A DNA stretch of 38,593 nucleotides from a virus, in IMG/VR virus record IMGVR_UViG_3300027793_000151, positions 1-38,593 of that record; one strand, given 5' to 3'. Shown in pieces: positions 23,459 to 31,804 of this stretch. The translations under genes and the position numbers were made by a program. Positions within the stretch are counted from its first letter, which is position 1; every line of letters begins with the position of its first letter. Under the pieces are notes generated by a model. The model saw only the letters and a list, made by a program, of their open reading frames with translations, did not search any database and was not told where the DNA came from.

Positions 23459-25369
23459 ATGGCTAACGAGTTTGTAACCAGGTGCGGATTAGTATCCCGC
23501 GATAATTCTCAAATGTCCGGTTCTTTACAGGCAACCGGATCACTAGGTGTGACAGGAAGCGTTGGATTTGCTTACAATACACTAGTAGCAGGAGCTGCAG
23601 CTTGGTCGGCAGGAGGAGCTATGATCACTGCTAGATCCTTCCTAGCAGGAGCAGGTACGCAAAATGCAGGTCTTGCATTTGGTGGATATTTCGCCCCTGC
23701 AGTTAGAGCTTGTACAGAAGAGTATAATGGCTCATCTTGGACTGCCGGCGGTACAATGATTACTGCTAGACGGACATTAGCAGGAGCAGGAATACAAAAT
23801 GCAGCTCTTGCTTTTGGAGGAAGTCCAACGGGCGGGGTAGCATGCACAGAAGAATACGATGGAGCTTCGTGGACCGTTGGCGGTGCTTTATCAACAGCTA
23901 GATATGAGCTAGCAGGTGCAGGTACGCAAAATGCAGGCTTAGCCATCGGTGGAGTTACCATTTTTGGTGTACAATCTTGTACAGAAGAATATGACGGTAC
24001 TTCATGGTCAGCAGGCGGTGCTTTAAGTACTGCTAGATTCGCACTAGGAGGTGCAGGTACGCAAAACGAAGCACTTGCTTTCGGAGGTATGAATTCAGGG
24101 TACATTCAAGTATCCTGCACCGAAGAGTATAACGGAACATCATGGTCGTCAGGCGGTGCTTTAATAACAACCAGATTCAGATTAGCAGGAGCAGGTACGC
24201 AAAACGCTGGTCTAGCTTTTGGAGGGTATACCAACACAAGAGTTAGCTGTACAGAAGAATATAGTGGAACCTCATGGACGGTAGGCGGTGCTATGATTAC
24301 TGCAAGACAATATCTAGCCGGAACTGGAGATTCAAACTCTTGTGCACTTGCTTTTGGCGGAATGGCCCCATCCGCAGTAGCATGCACAGAAGAATATGCA
24401 GCAACTACAACAGTATCAACAGTAAAAACATTCGACTATTCGTCAACAACGGGTAATATAGCAGCAACCGGATCTTTATTCGGTACTGCATCTTACGCAA
24501 CATTAACAGCTAGAGCAGAAACAATATTTCCGTTTACAGGCTCGGCTATAATGAGCGGTAGTTTACAATTGACCGGCAGTCTTTTTGTAACAGGCTCGCC
24601 TGTAACCATTCTCTCAAGCGTTTACATGAATCCCCAAACTTTACTTGGAGATGTAAACATACCCGATAATACAAATGCATTAATTTTAGGCCCTTACACT
24701 ATTTCCGGCAGTATTAATTTAGGTACAAGTTCGAGTTTACTTGTTATAGATGATTTTAATGCGTTAGCTACGACCGGATCCAATACATTCAACGGTGATC
24801 AAATCGTAAACGGAAGTATAAGTGCTACAGGAGGCTTTACAGGATCTCTATTAGGAAATGCTAGTACAGCAACAACTGCAAGTAATGCAACTACAGCCTC
24901 ATATATCCTAAACGCAGTATCTAGCTCATTTGCTACTTCAGCATCTAGGGCAGAAACAATATTTCCATTCACAGGATCGGCTATTATTAGCGGTAGCTTG
25001 ATTATTACAGGATCTGCAAGTATTAGTACAACTTTAACTGCACAGAGTATTGTTGAGACGTCTGCTTTAAGGTATAAAGAAAATATTAAAGATTTGCAAC
25101 CAATAGACGCTATCTATAAATTACGTCCTGTAACTTTCAATTGGAAAAATACACCAAAGTATGATATAGGTTTTATAGCAGAAGAAGTACAGGGTATAAT
25201 TCCAGAATTAGTAGAATTGAATGAAAACGGCGAAGTAGAAGGCATCAAGTATTCTAAGATATCTACCCTTGTAGTTAAAGCCTTGCAATCCCAGGAAAAA
25301 CAAATCAAAGAATTGCAAGAGCAAGTCACTAGATTGACTAAAGAAATCAATGATTTAAAGAATACATAA
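23459..25369 (+). CDS. Kelch-like fibre with C-terminal S74 chaperone domain
   Basis: The protein has 636 residues. After a short TGSLGVTGS start, residues about 47-318 hold six kelch-like repeats of about 45 residues (W-(S/T)-x-GG-A-(M/L)-ITAR ... GAGTQNAGLAFGG ... CTEEY-x-GTS). This should fold as one six-bladed beta-propeller. TGSL/TASYAL shaft segments follow. The last 100 residues are a peptidase S74 intramolecular chaperone: SALRYKENI has the Ser and the Lys five residues later that form the family's dyad, then IYKLRPVTFNWK, DIGFIAEEV and a C-terminal coiled coil (QEKQIKELQEQVTRLTKEI). In this family the chaperone trimerises the fibre and then cuts itself off before the Ser. The propeller could bind a receptor. 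Confidence 0.88.
   Translation: MANEFVTRCGLVSRDNSQMSGSLQATGSLGVTGSVGFAYNTLVAGAAAWSAGGAMITARSFLAGAGTQNAGLAFGGYFAPAVRACTEEYNGSSWTAGGTMITARRTLAGAGIQNAALAFGGSPTGGVACTEEYDGASWTVGGALSTARYELAGAGTQNAGLAIGGVTIFGVQSCTEEYDGTSWSAGGALSTARFALGGAGTQNEALAFGGMNSGYIQVSCTEEYNGTSWSSGGALITTRFRLAGAGTQNAGLAFGGYTNTRVSCTEEYSGTSWTVGGAMITARQYLAGTGDSNSCALAFGGMAPSAVACTEEYAATTTVSTVKTFDYSSTTGNIAATGSLFGTASYATLTARAETIFPFTGSAIMSGSLQLTGSLFVTGSPVTILSSVYMNPQTLLGDVNIPDNTNALILGPYTISGSINLGTSSSLLVIDDFNALATTGSNTFNGDQIVNGSISATGGFTGSLLGNASTATTASNATTASYILNAVSSSFATSASRAETIFPFTGSAIISGSLIITGSASISTTLTAQSIVETSALRYKENIKDLQPIDAIYKLRPVTFNWKNTPKYDIGFIAEEVQGIIPELVELNENGEVEGIKYSKISTLVVKALQSQEKQIKELQEQVTRLTKEINDLKNT
23594..24410 (+). repeat. Six tandem kelch-like repeats, module A
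   Basis: Six units of about 44-48 codons each start at a conserved Trp. Each has ITAR-like, AGAGTQNAGLAFGG and CTEEY landmarks. The variable part lies between the GG and the CTEEY. Confidence 0.85.
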
Positions 25370-25373
25370 TACT

Positions 25374-25391
25374 CAGTTATATATTAGAAAT
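25374..25391 (+). promoter_or_regulatory. AT-rich element CAGTTATATATTAGAAAT
   Basis: Second copy of the element at 1096-1113, with one mismatch in 18 bases. It begins four bases after the stop of the S74 fibre gene and precedes a promoter-like motif at 25431. Confidence 0.4.
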
Positions 25392-25430
25392 AACATTACT
25401 CGTTCTTAGATTTCTATCTTAAGATGGTAC

Positions 25431-25437
25431 TATTTAT
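25431..25437 (+). promoter_or_regulatory. Late-promoter-like motif
   Basis: TACTATTTATAGAT lies 51 bases before the ATG at 25489. It is the last copy I find before 38497. Confidence 0.55.
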
Positions 25438-25488
25438 AGATACGATTGTTTATTTCTTTAATATTCTAGCTGATAAAACAAATCTATA

Positions 25489-28400
25489 ATGAGTACTCTT
25501 AAGGTAAATAATATTACACCTTTTACAGGGAATTCCGTAACTATATCCGGACAGTTAATAACTTCCGGTAGCTCTGCTCAACTTACAGGCTCTCTGTTTG
25601 GAAGCTCCTCATATGCCACTAGTGCATCATATACAGTTAACGCTACGACCGCCTCATTTGCCACTAGTGCATCATATACAGTTAACGCTACGACCGCCTC
25701 ATTTGCCGCTACTGCATCGTATGTCGCTAATGTCAATCCATTCCCTTTTACAGGTTCTGCGATTGTGAGCGGATCTGTAGTAGTTACAGGAAGCATGCTA
25801 CTTGCTTATAACAGACTTATACCGGGCCTCTCCGGATGGTCAACAGGCGGATCTTTAATTGTAGCCAGAAGCTGTGGTGCTGGAACAGGAACACAAAATG
25901 CCGGTCTAGCCGCTGGAGGTTACGGACCTCCTGGTGCTGTCTACCAGTGTACAGAAGAGTATGACGGAACATCGTGGACGGCGGGCGGAGCAATGATCGG
26001 CCTCATGTGTGCAAACGCAGCAGCAGGTACACAAAATGCCGGTCTTACTTTCGCAGGTAGGAACCCTTCAAAACAATGTTCTGAAGAGTATGACGGAACA
26101 TCGTGGACAGCGGGCGGTACTTTGATTGACGTGTCGTGCTTACGTACAGGTGCAGGGACACAAAACGCCGGTTTAGCGTTCGGTGGATTTGGTGCATATC
26201 AATGCACAGAAGAGTACGATGGGACATCGTGGACGGCGGGCGGAGCAATGATTATAGGTGGATCTGCAGCAGCCGGAGCTGGTACGCAAAACGCCGCACT
26301 ATCGATTGCTGGCGCTTCACCTAGTCCTTCGTTTGCTATTATGGCTTGTTCTGAAGAATATGACGGAACATCCTGGGCAGTAGGCGGTGCATTAAGTCAA
26401 GCGAGATATACGCTAGGAGGTGCAGGTATACAAAATGATGCTATTGCATTTGGAGGATGTAATTTTCCCGGCTATACAACTTCTAACTGTACCGAACAGT
26501 ATAACGGAACAACCTGGTCGAGCACTTCTGCTATGATTTGTGGAAGAATTTACGTAAGGGGTGCAGGAGCATCAGGAACTTCAGCTCTAGCATTTGGAGG
26601 ATATAAAATAAGCCCTTTTGCTGTATTATCGTGTACTGAAGAATTTAGTGTGACCGACCCGACAGTAGCAATGACATCAACATTTATTTACGATAATTTA
26701 TCAGGATCGATATCAGCTACCGGGTCTCTTCTAGGAACAGCTTCTTTTGCAACAAATGTAGGTATATTAACCGGATCACTTGTTACTAGCGGAAGCCTTA
26801 TAGTAACAGGAAGCGCACAGTTCAGTTACCTCGGTACATTCGGAGGCTGGTCTGCAGGCGGTGCATTAATTACTGCTAGATGGATCTTGGGAGGAGCAGG
26901 CACACAAAACGCCGGCTTAGCCTTCGGCGGTTACTGTGCCCCTACAATTCGAGCGTGTACAGAAGAATATAATGGAACATCGTGGACAGCAGGCGGTGCA
27001 TTAATCACCGCCAGAACCTACCCAGTAGGAGCAGGTACACAGAACGCCGGTCTTGCTGCTGGAGGAAGTTATACTACTTGTACAGAAGAATACGATGGAA
27101 ACACATGGACAGCAGGCTGTGCTATGATTAGTGATTGCAGCCAACGAGCAGGAGCAGGAAGTCAGAACGCAGCTCTAGCATTTGGAGGTTCGTATCCCAG
27201 ACAGTCGATTACAGAAGAGTATGACGGTACAACATGGACATCAGGCGGTGCTTTAATTATTGCTGTTCGTCAACTCGCAGGAGCTGGTACACAAAACGCC
27301 GGTCTTTCTTTTGGCGGTGTTAACCCTAGTGCAACAAATGTAACTGAAGAATACGACGGTACGTCTTGGGCGACAGGAGGTACTTTAAACACAGCAAGAG
27401 CTGATCTCGCTGGCGCAGGTACACAAAACGCAGGTTTAGCTATGGGAGGAGGAAATGCAGGCTGTACAGAAACATATAACGGAACTTCTTGGACTACGAG
27501 CGCTGCATTAATTACTGCTAGATATCAACTTGCAGGAGCTGGAACACAAGCATTAGGGTTAGCCTTTGGAGGTCGTAGTAATGCTCCACAATTTTCTTGT
27601 ACAGAAGAATTCATACTTCCTTACTTTGAAGCAGTTAGAACTTTTAACTACTGTAATACAAATGGAGCGATATCAGCAACCGGTTCTTTATTCGGTACCG
27701 CTTCGATAGCTTTAAGCGCTTCATTTGCCACCAGTGCATCTAGCGCGATAACAATATTTCCTTTCACAGGTACTGGATCTGTAAACGGAAGCCTGATAGT
27801 TACCGGCTCTTTAAATACATCCGGATCTAAAACCAACATAGGCCCTTTTATAAATACCGGATCCGTAACTTTCTCCGGCTCTCTAACTCATACAGGAGGT
27901 GTAGGATTCTGCTATCTCGCCGGTAGCCCAACAGGACCTGCCGCTTGGTCTGCAGGCGGTGCTTTAATCACGGCCCGAGGTGCTGGTGCAGGAGCCGGAA
28001 CGCAGAATGCCGGTCTTTTAGCTGGAGGAAATCCATTCACTACAAACACCGAAGAATATAACGGTACGTCCTGGTCAGGAGGCGGCGGACTACCAATCTT
28101 AGTCACCAGTATGGCAGCAGCAGGAACACAAAATGCTGCATCAGCCTTCGGAGGAAATACGCCAGGCGGAGTCAGTAGTTGTACAGTAGAGTACGACGGG
28201 ACATCCTGGTCTGCAGGAGGTAATTTAATCTGTGCTAGACAATGCCCTGCAGGCGCAGGAACACAAAACGTCGGACTTGCGATGGGAGGATCCTTAGCAG
28301 CTTCCCCTTTTGCACTACTAGCTTGTACGGAAGAGTATGATGGTACCTCTTGGACAGCCGGCGGTGCAATGATTACAGCAAGAACTAGTCTAGCCGGAGC

Positions 28401-28923
28401 AGGAACACAAAACGCCGGACTTGCGATGGGAGGTTTTACTGGTGCTCGCGTTACATGTACAGAAGAATATAATGGAACATCCTGGGCAGCAGGCGGTGCA
28501 ATGATTACTGCTAGAAATAGCCTCGGAGGTGCAGGTACGCAGAATGCAGGCCTCGCTTTTGGAGGTTACGATGGTTCAGTCGCACGAACTTGTACAGAAG
28601 AGTACAACGGAACATCGTGGTCGGCGAAAGCTGCTATGATTACAGCTAGACGAAATCCAGGTGGAGCAGGTATAACATCCTGTGCTCTTGCTATGGGAGG
28701 AGATGTACCAGCAGGTCAATGTAGTTGTACAGAAGAATTTACTGCAGCTACTGTCTTCGCTTTTAACAAAACTTTCGACTATTCTTCTTCATCAGGAGCC
28801 GTAATTCTATCCGCTGTATCCGCTAGCTTAAATTTTGCAGACGATACCGAAGCAGCAACCGGAGGAATACCGCTCGGAGGGCTTTATAGAAGTGGAAGCC
28901 TCATTAGAATAAGATTAAGTTAA
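25489..28923 (+). CDS. Triple kelch-propeller fibre (1144 residues)
   Basis: The protein starts MSTLKVNNITPFTGNSVTIS, then a TASYTVNA shaft with an exact 15-residue duplication (about 43-72). Three modules of six kelch-like repeats follow (about residues 115-388, 453-708 and 819-1084), separated by shaft linkers of the type GSISATGSLLGTASFA. The C-terminus is a short cap, DDTEAATGGIPLGGLYRSGS then LIRIRLS, a form seen at the ends of many phage fibres, in place of the S74 domain of the previous gene. The two kelch fibres share long stretches of similar DNA. Six blades per module fits a closed propeller. Likely surface-exposed and adhesive; target unknown. Confidence 0.87.
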   Translation: MSTLKVNNITPFTGNSVTISGQLITSGSSAQLTGSLFGSSSYATSASYTVNATTASFATSASYTVNATTASFAATASYVANVNPFPFTGSAIVSGSVVVTGSMLLAYNRLIPGLSGWSTGGSLIVARSCGAGTGTQNAGLAAGGYGPPGAVYQCTEEYDGTSWTAGGAMIGLMCANAAAGTQNAGLTFAGRNPSKQCSEEYDGTSWTAGGTLIDVSCLRTGAGTQNAGLAFGGFGAYQCTEEYDGTSWTAGGAMIIGGSAAAGAGTQNAALSIAGASPSPSFAIMACSEEYDGTSWAVGGALSQARYTLGGAGIQNDAIAFGGCNFPGYTTSNCTEQYNGTTWSSTSAMICGRIYVRGAGASGTSALAFGGYKISPFAVLSCTEEFSVTDPTVAMTSTFIYDNLSGSISATGSLLGTASFATNVGILTGSLVTSGSLIVTGSAQFSYLGTFGGWSAGGALITARWILGGAGTQNAGLAFGGYCAPTIRACTEEYNGTSWTAGGALITARTYPVGAGTQNAGLAAGGSYTTCTEEYDGNTWTAGCAMISDCSQRAGAGSQNAALAFGGSYPRQSITEEYDGTTWTSGGALIIAVRQLAGAGTQNAGLSFGGVNPSATNVTEEYDGTSWATGGTLNTARADLAGAGTQNAGLAMGGGNAGCTETYNGTSWTTSAALITARYQLAGAGTQALGLAFGGRSNAPQFSCTEEFILPYFEAVRTFNYCNTNGAISATGSLFGTASIALSASFATSASSAITIFPFTGTGSVNGSLIVTGSLNTSGSKTNIGPFINTGSVTFSGSLTHTGGVGFCYLAGSPTGPAAWSAGGALITARGAGAGAGTQNAGLLAGGNPFTTNTEEYNGTSWSGGGGLPILVTSMAAAGTQNAASAFGGNTPGGVSSCTVEYDGTSWSAGGNLICARQCPAGAGTQNVGLAMGGSLAASPFALLACTEEYDGTSWTAGGAMITARTSLAGAGTQNAGLAMGGFTGARVTCTEEYNGTSWAAGGAMITARNSLGGAGTQNAGLAFGGYDGSVARTCTEEYNGTSWSAKAAMITARRNPGGAGITSCALAMGGDVPAGQCSCTEEFTAATVFAFNKTFDYSSSSGAVILSAVSASLNFADDTEAATGGIPLGGLYRSGSLIRIRLS
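25615..25704 (+). repeat. Perfect 45-bp tandem duplication
   Basis: Units 25615-25659 and 25660-25704 are identical and in frame, each encoding ATSASYTVNATTASF. Identity at third codon positions points to a recent duplication. Confidence 0.95.
25834..26654 (+). repeat. Six tandem kelch-like repeats, module B
   Basis: Six units each begin with Trp. The first four end CxEEYDGTS (CTEEY or CSEEY). Adjacent units share near-identical DNA around GAGTATGACGGAACATCGTG, for example near 25960, 26083 and 26213. Confidence 0.85.
26848..27613 (+). repeat. Six tandem kelch-like repeats, module C
   Basis: Six units run from WSAGGALITARWILGGAG to the CTEEF at the module end. Units 3 and 4 have lost the Cys before TEEY. 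Confidence 0.85.
27947..28740 (+). repeat. Six tandem kelch-like repeats, module D
   Basis: Six units run from WSAGGALITARGAGAGAG to CTEEF. Unit 2 reads CTVEY, and unit 1 lacks the Cys. Confidence 0.85.
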
Positions 28924-28953
28924 CTACTTTTAACAACTGATAAAGCAAAAAAA

Positions 28954-29190
28954 ATGAAATACTTTGTAGCAGAAAACACCGGAAAAGGGTTCATTACTCA
29001 CCAAGACAGCGAAAGATCACATATTGCAGGCTATCCAGGTAATGTCTGGGCTACTGAAAGTAATGAAGCCTGGGCATCACGCACTAATGCTGTAGAAAAG
29101 ACCAGAGATGAGGCTCAAGCTCTCATCGACGCAGCTATCGCTGGAGTAACTGATCCTGAAGGAAAACAAATAGTTATAACTCTTCCATAA
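28954..29190 (+). CDS. Small protein following the triple-kelch fibre
   Basis: This 78-residue protein (MKYFVAENTGKGFITHQDSE...) follows the fibre stop by 30 bases, behind an A8 leader. GNVWATESNEAWASRTNAVEKTRDEAQALIDAAI suggests a beta N-terminus and one amphipathic helix, then IVITLP. I recognise no family. It is the third case here of a very small gene immediately after a large fibre gene, which suggests a fibre-assembly or capping partner. Confidence 0.75.
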   Translation: MKYFVAENTGKGFITHQDSERSHIAGYPGNVWATESNEAWASRTNAVEKTRDEAQALIDAAIAGVTDPEGKQIVITLP

Positions 29191-29245
29191 AAAGAGTTGT
29201 AATATTGAAAAATAGTTATTATATTAAATTAATTGAAATATTGTT

Positions 29246-29950
29246 ATGAGTGAAAATCAAGAAAAACAGAGTTACGAATTAGCTATCCCTAGTGATTTAC
29301 AGAATATTCTAGCGGTTCTCAAACCGGAAGATGCAAAAGAAGTTTTAAGATTAAAAGAAGAACTGGCTGATAACTGGAATAAAAAGCAAATTTTCCGTAC
29401 CGAAACGGAAATGCGTGTATCAGTTCTCAATGATGCCAAGCACCCAACTCCTGCTTCTAAATACTGGCAATCTGTTAGAGAGATGTCTGCGCACTTTGAT
29501 GCAATGATGAATCTCTCTTTTGATATGCGTAGGGCCGATGTTGAAAGACTTAAGCTCGAGCGTAAAATGAAAGAAGCAGAGTTAAAAGGAGATATGCTAG
29601 AAATCATGGAAATTCAGATTGATCTCGATCAGAATCTTTATGGAAAAGCCTGTATGGAACAAGTAGCTCACGATCGTGTAAGAGAAATTCAGACTTGGTC
29701 TAAAATTAAGACCGAACTTAACGACGGAAGTTTCGATGATAGAAATGTTAATACACATCAGGCTGAAAGTCTGGGATTGAGACTTGAAAATAGAGTTAAG
29801 GCATTAAGCCCTAATAGCGAACCCAGTGAAGTTATTAATGCTGTAGGTCCTCTACAGACTCTTCAGAGACTAAAAACAGAAGGTAATACGTTACTTACCT
29901 TTGAACAGACTCGTCAACAACTAACTCAACAAGCCGATTCCCAGCAATAG
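29246..29950 (+). CDS. Helical protein of unknown function
   Basis: This 234-residue, mostly helical protein is strongly charged in the middle (RRADVERLKLERKMKEAELKG then DMLEIMEIQIDL), consistent with coiled coil. The C-terminus is Gln/Thr-rich (FEQTRQQLTQQADSQQ). The upstream 55 bases are AT-rich, with no TATTTAT motif and no Shine-Dalgarno. It separates the fibre genes from the oxygenase block. I see no catalytic motif. It may be a structural or assembly protein. Confidence 0.75.
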   Translation: MSENQEKQSYELAIPSDLQNILAVLKPEDAKEVLRLKEELADNWNKKQIFRTETEMRVSVLNDAKHPTPASKYWQSVREMSAHFDAMMNLSFDMRRADVERLKLERKMKEAELKGDMLEIMEIQIDLDQNLYGKACMEQVAHDRVREIQTWSKIKTELNDGSFDDRNVNTHQAESLGLRLENRVKALSPNSEPSEVINAVGPLQTLQRLKTEGNTLLTFEQTRQQLTQQADSQQ

Positions 29951-29970
29951 AGTAAAAATACCTAACAGTT

Positions 29971-30558
29971 ATGTTTTTCTACAGAAAAGAAAATGCCCTT
30001 TCCCCGGAATTATGTAAGTCTTTTATAGATTCCTTTGAAGCATCAGAAGACAAGCGCCCTGGAGTATCCTACGGCCCTGATGGTACCGCTTCAACGGGAG
30101 CTAAAAAGTCTACTGATATTACCTTCCACCCCCAATACCGGAATCACCCTGTATGGGGTACCTTGTTAGGCTCGTTAGTAGATGTCTTAGAAAGAGGACT
30201 TAGAGATTATAGAGATAGGCATTCTTTAGCTTTTTCTAATTTAGATCCATTACAAATAAGTTCGTTATTCAATCTACAACGTTATGATCCAGGTGAAGGT
30301 TTTTATGGATGGCATTGTGAAAGAGCTACTAACAGGTGTAATACTAGGTATCTAGTTTGGATCTTATACCTAAACACTATCACGGACAGAGGTGAAACAG
30401 AGTTCTACTATCAACATCACTTTGAATCTGCTATACAAGGTAAATTGGTTATTTGGCCTTCCGACTGGATGTATTTACATCGCGGTGTTCCTTCGCCTTC
30501 ACAAACAAAGTATATACTAACCGGATGGTATACTATGATCGATAGACAAGAAAAATAA
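29971..30558 (+). CDS. 2-oxoglutarate/Fe(II)-dependent oxygenase 1
   Basis: This 195-residue protein belongs to the 2OG-Fe(II) dioxygenases, which couple 2-oxoglutarate decarboxylation to hydroxylation of a substrate. Metal ligands are likely H115 and E117 in YGWHCERA and H170 in MYLHRGVP. K180 in SQTKYILTGW is the probable 2-oxoglutarate anchor. RYLVWILYLNTITDRGETEFYYQ is the typical strand before the second His. The first motif is H-x-E rather than the commoner H-x-D, a variant known in this superfamily. The substrate (protein, nucleotide or small molecule) is unknown. It is the first of five such genes. Confidence 0.88.
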   Translation: MFFYRKENALSPELCKSFIDSFEASEDKRPGVSYGPDGTASTGAKKSTDITFHPQYRNHPVWGTLLGSLVDVLERGLRDYRDRHSLAFSNLDPLQISSLFNLQRYDPGEGFYGWHCERATNRCNTRYLVWILYLNTITDRGETEFYYQHHFESAIQGKLVIWPSDWMYLHRGVPSPSQTKYILTGWYTMIDRQEK

Positions 30559-30562
30559 ATAT

Positions 30563-31174
30563 ATGTTCCCATTAAAACCGTATAATGATTTTAAACCTCA
30601 GTCTAACTGGAGTACTTTTTACTATTTCAAGAACGTATTTAACGATCAAATGATTCAAGAGTTAGATGAGATGGTAAAATCGAATTATAAATTTTCTAAA
30701 GGTAGAACAGGGGTTAGAGAGTTAGGAAGTGATACGGATTCTTACAAGACTAATAACAGAGATATTGCCTATCTAAATCCAGCCCCACATACAAAATGGC
30801 TTTACGATATTTTATTTCCTTTAGTATTAGAAGCAAATAGTAAGTTATTTCACTTTGATATTGATACTGTAACCGACCCTATTCATTATGTCATCTATCC
30901 AACCGATGGCGGACACCTTGATTGGCATATGGATGTTGGAGCATTAGGGGTTAATAAGAGAAAAATTGCCACCACTATTCAACTTTCTGATTCTAAAGAC
31001 TACGAAGGCGGTGATTTTGAAATTTGGTTTGGCGGAAAAGAATCTATTATTGTCCCGCGAGAAAAAGGAGATGTTATTTGCTTTCCAGCATTTTGTATGC
31101 ATAGGGTGAGACCAATTACTAGAGGGGAACGTAAGTGTATGGTATTTTGGACAGGCGGACGCCCATTTAGGTAA
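30563..31174 (+). CDS. 2-oxoglutarate/Fe(II)-dependent oxygenase 2
   Basis: This 203-residue protein has the classic dioxygenase triad H122-x-D124 (LDWHMDVG) and H180 (FCMHRV), with R190 in TRGERKCMVFW to bind 2-oxoglutarate. YEGGDFEIWFGG and KGDVICFPAF between the two histidines fit the double-stranded beta-helix fold of prolyl-4-hydroxylase-type enzymes. The gene starts four bases after oxygenase 1 without Shine-Dalgarno. Similar proteins are frequent in marine T4-type phages, where their substrates are mostly unknown. The two neighbours are distant in sequence, so this is not a recent duplication. Confidence 0.9.
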   Translation: MFPLKPYNDFKPQSNWSTFYYFKNVFNDQMIQELDEMVKSNYKFSKGRTGVRELGSDTDSYKTNNRDIAYLNPAPHTKWLYDILFPLVLEANSKLFHFDIDTVTDPIHYVIYPTDGGHLDWHMDVGALGVNKRKIATTIQLSDSKDYEGGDFEIWFGGKESIIVPREKGDVICFPAFCMHRVRPITRGERKCMVFWTGGRPFR

Positions 31175-31185
31175 AAAAATATTTT

Positions 31186-31791
31186 ATGGAATTTAAAGTT
31201 TATGAACAACTCTGGTTTACAACCCCTGTATGGGAGTGTCCCGTATCAGGAATCGACAATCAATCTATCAAGCAGTACTGTTTAGAGACACGTAGACAGA
31301 AACCAGGAGTTACTATCTCAAATAGGGGAGGATGGCATAGCGGCGAACTGCTATTCCCTATACCTACAGCTCTTGAAAGGTTATTTAACGATCTCACAGT
31401 ATTTGCAAATGATGTTTGTGCTCGATATACTGGAATCAAAGATCTGCAATTAGGTAATTTTTGGATTAACATTAACGGACATCACGATTATAACCTAATA
31501 CACGATCATCAAAGCAGTGTTTTATCAGGAGTATACTACGTATCAGTTCCCCAGAGTAACATGGGAGATTTAGTGCTACATAGGGGAGACAACATGGAAT
31601 TCTTTATGACAGGTAAAGTCGAAAGAGAACAGACAATGTCTAATGCTCTATCGGTTACCAAGCCGGCTCAAGAATCTACTTTTTACCTATTTCCGAGCTG
31701 GGTCAAGCATCACGTCGAAAGAAACGAATCAAATCAAGAGAGAATTTCAATAGCCTTCAATTTTGTACCTAAAGAGTTTATTAACAAATAA
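31186..31791 (+). CDS. Putative 2OG-Fe(II) oxygenase of the TIGR02466 type, 1
   Basis: This 201-residue protein has the order typical of this family: FWININGHHDYNLIHDHQSS (92-111), LSGVYYVSVP (113-122), then FYLFPSWVKHHVERN (166-180) and RISIAFNFVP (186-195). The H-x-H at 106-108, the His at 175 or 176 and R186 are the likely metal and 2-oxoglutarate ligands. Members are annotated as putative oxygenases and are common near structural genes of marine phages. Substrate is unknown. It follows oxygenase 2 by 11 bases. The region before residue 90 is not diagnostic. Confidence 0.82.
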   Translation: MEFKVYEQLWFTTPVWECPVSGIDNQSIKQYCLETRRQKPGVTISNRGGWHSGELLFPIPTALERLFNDLTVFANDVCARYTGIKDLQLGNFWININGHHDYNLIHDHQSSVLSGVYYVSVPQSNMGDLVLHRGDNMEFFMTGKVEREQTMSNALSVTKPAQESTFYLFPSWVKHHVERNESNQERISIAFNFVPKEFINK

Positions 31792-31804
31792 AATATAAAA
31801 TCAC

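Noticed and set aside
23572-24387. Long minus-strand frames opposite the kelch repeats
   Set aside because: They are reverse-strand shadows created by the repeated codon pattern. They begin without leaders and would encode Pro/Ala-rich repeats only.
25424-25489. 21-codon hydrophobic frame (MVLFIDTIVYFFNILADKTN...) ending TAATG at the last fibre start
   Set aside because: Considered as a leader peptide. Its ATG lies before the promoter-like motif at 25431, so it would not be on that transcript, and there is no other support.
23459-28923. Diversity-generating retroelement target
   Set aside because: The fibre repeats suggest variability, but no reverse transcriptase, template repeat or adenine-biased variable repeat was found in the window.
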